Shown here one piece after another: positions 63,443 to 64,000 of a stretch of DNA of 64,000 nucleotides. The position numbers were made by a program, and so were the translations under genes. The stretch's first letter is position 1, and every line of letters starts with the position of its first letter. The DNA is taken from assembly GCA_910585275.1 (NCBI GenBank), contig CAJUCW010000003.1, positions 94,729-158,728 of the forward strand. The letters are read 5' to 3'. The notes beneath the pieces are model-generated. The model searched no databases. It was not told the DNA's origin and saw only the letters and a program-made list of their open reading frames with translations. The DNA comes from an uncultured Muribaculaceae bacterium. GTDB lineage: Bacteria; Bacteroidota; Bacteroidia; Bacteroidales; Muribaculaceae.

Positions 63443-63478
63443 AAATTTTAATTATCGCTTCCGAAGAGATAATTAAAA
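63443..63478 (-). repeat. Left inverted repeat of a putative invertible promoter
   Basis: 36 bp. Arms TTTTAATTATC and GATAATTAAAA flank an 11-base spacer (63457-63467), the layout of a site-specific recombinase crossover site. It is an inverted copy of 63609-63644 with two mismatches, both at one end of the spacer. Confidence 0.7.
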
Positions 63479-63608
63479 CGGTGCAAATTTACTAATTTTT
63501 CTCCTAAATACGAAAAATTTACCAATCATATTTTTAAGAGCATCCTCAAAAATTACACATTAACATATTTTAACTATCATAAATTCTTGGGTGGTAGCCT
63601 GTTGTAAA
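63479..63608. promoter_or_regulatory. Putative invertible segment containing an outward-facing promoter (OFF orientation)
   Basis: 130 AT-rich bases between the two inverted repeats. On the minus strand, TTTC (63515-63512), 20 bp, then TAAATTTG (63491-63484) fits the Bacteroidetes promoter with one mismatch and directs transcription leftward, away from upxY. Inversion would turn it toward upxY. No comparable rightward promoter was seen inside. Confidence 0.6.
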
Positions 63609-63644
63609 TTTTAATTATCTCTTCGGAAAAGATAATTAAAATTT
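63609..63644 (+). repeat. Right inverted repeat of a putative invertible promoter
   Basis: 36 bp, partner of 63443-63478, with the same palindromic arms and the spacer TCTTCGGAAAA. The inverted alignment (two mismatches) is slightly better than the direct one (three), as expected for an inversion site rather than a deletion site. Confidence 0.7.
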
Positions 63645-63894
63645 TCGCCAGAAATATTGACTATCAAGGCGAAAAACAGACCACCCGGAAAGCACCTGTA
63701 TAGGCTCGTCCAGGAGACCGGAAGCGCAAGCATCCCGGCGGTTCTTCTTGATGCATGGCACACCCTCGCCGGTTCGCCCTGCAAAAGGAAGAGGCATGCA
63801 GTTGTCCGTTGTCTGTTGTCAGACCAGTCGGACCCGTCTGACTGGTCCGACCTGTCCGACCTGTCCGACCAAATCTAACGACTTAAAAAAAACT
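63645..63894 (+). other. Leader region of the upxY-like gene
   Basis: 250 bases between the right repeat and the upxY start. It contains GACCAGTC/GACTGGTC arms (63822-63829 and 63840-63847) and repeated CTGTCCGAC units (63852-63869). An open frame from 63657 to 63878 ends in a Ser-Asp repeat and is not convincing as a gene. UpxY-type antiterminators act on leaders of this kind. Confidence 0.4.
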
Positions 63895-64000
63895 ATGACT
63901 GAAAGCAGCTGGTTCGCCATAAAGACCCGCCAAGACTTCCGCGCCGCAGAAGCCCTCTCGCAGCAATGCGACGAAGTCTTCTTCCCCACCGACATCGTCC
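63895..64000 (+). CDS. UpxY-like (NusG-family) transcription antiterminator, N-terminal part
   Basis: The first 35 residues are in the window and the gene runs off the right edge. SSWFAIKTRQDFRAAEAL and EVFFPTDIV match the start of the NusG N-terminal domain as found in UpxY proteins (WYALRTTY...REKKAYEYL...FYPT). In Bacteroides, UpxY is encoded first in capsular polysaccharide operons and prevents early termination in their leaders. The placement after a putative invertible promoter supports the same role here. Domain identity rests on a short fragment. Confidence 0.7.
   Translation, partial: MTESSWFAIKTRQDFRAAEALSQQCDEVFFPTDIV

Noticed and set aside
63054..63451. Several open frames on both strands rich in repeated Asn/Gln/Leu/Trp motifs
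   Set aside because: They arise from the 35-bp tandem repeat, overlap each other on both strands, and match no protein family I know.
63657..63878. 73-codon frame ending in Ser-Asp repeats before the upxY-like gene
   Set aside because: It starts with TTG, has a low-complexity end created by 9-bp repeats, and lies in the expected untranslated leader.

Overview
The window reads as a chromosomal segment of a gut-type Bacteroidales bacterium, most likely Muribaculaceae or a close relative. This is inferred from gene content (two-subunit glycine dehydrogenase, FeoA-FeoB fusion, OprP-type porin, UpxY-type antiterminator, GH35 and GH13 enzymes) and from many promoters of the Bacteroidetes primary sigma type (TTTG, about 20 bp, TAnnTTTG). 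No rRNA, tRNA or CRISPR array was seen.

Layout, left to right. 1-7.1 kb: the end of a divergent ArgC-like gene, a short SSB-family gene, speA, truA, a DMT exporter, ligA and a small membrane protein, all on +. 7.1-7.6 kb: an internally deleted insertion sequence with 22-bp terminal inverted repeats. 7.6-12.5 kb (-): rpe, a DedA protein, an AspT/YidE-type transporter, a uracil-DNA-glycosylase-like gene and a flavodiiron protein. 12.8-15.7 kb (+): DUF486, dus, MTA/SAH nucleosidase and a BASS-like transporter. Then an NlpC/P60 hydrolase (-), and a very large DUF4011-helicase-nuclease gene (17.1-22.6 kb) that resembles the antiphage Hhe architecture. 22.9-29.2 kb (+): a GH13 amylase, groES-groEL and feoAB. 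29.3-31.9 kb: clpC on -. 32.2-36.1 kb (+): gyrA and a TPR protein. 36.2-42.0 kb (+): the cell-shape operon mreB-mreC-mreD-mrdA-rodA. 42.2-43.9 kb (+): a small protein, an acyltransferase and a nitrilase-family amidase. Then a divergent pair of OprP-type porin (-) and histidine acid phosphatase (+). 46.9-52.6 kb (-): a complete glycine-cleavage operon, gcvT-gcvH-gcvPA-gcvPB-lpd. Then lolE-like (+), kup (-), htpG (+), a GH35 beta-galactosidase (-) and class I fumarase (-). 62.8-64.0 kb: a repeat-rich intergenic region ending in the first 35 codons of an upxY-like gene, the usual first gene of a capsule or exopolysaccharide locus.

Three observations stand out. (1) The three chaperone or Clp transcription units here (groESL, clpC, htpG) each carry a textbook sigma-54 -24/-12 promoter (TGGCACG-N4-TTG), while the housekeeping genes carry the normal Bacteroidetes promoter; this suggests an RpoN-controlled protein-quality regulon. 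(2) Upstream of upxY, two 36-bp inverted repeats that differ at two positions bracket about 130 bp holding a promoter that now points away from upxY. This looks like a phase-variable capsule promoter in the OFF orientation. (3) The DUF4011-helicase-MTES nuclease gene is a probable defence gene standing alone among housekeeping genes. Smaller points include a Tyr at the quinolone-resistance Ser position of GyrA, an ArgC homologue without its catalytic Cys, a MITE-like element touching the htpG sigma-54 promoter, and a repeated 16-mer between the porin and phosphatase genes.
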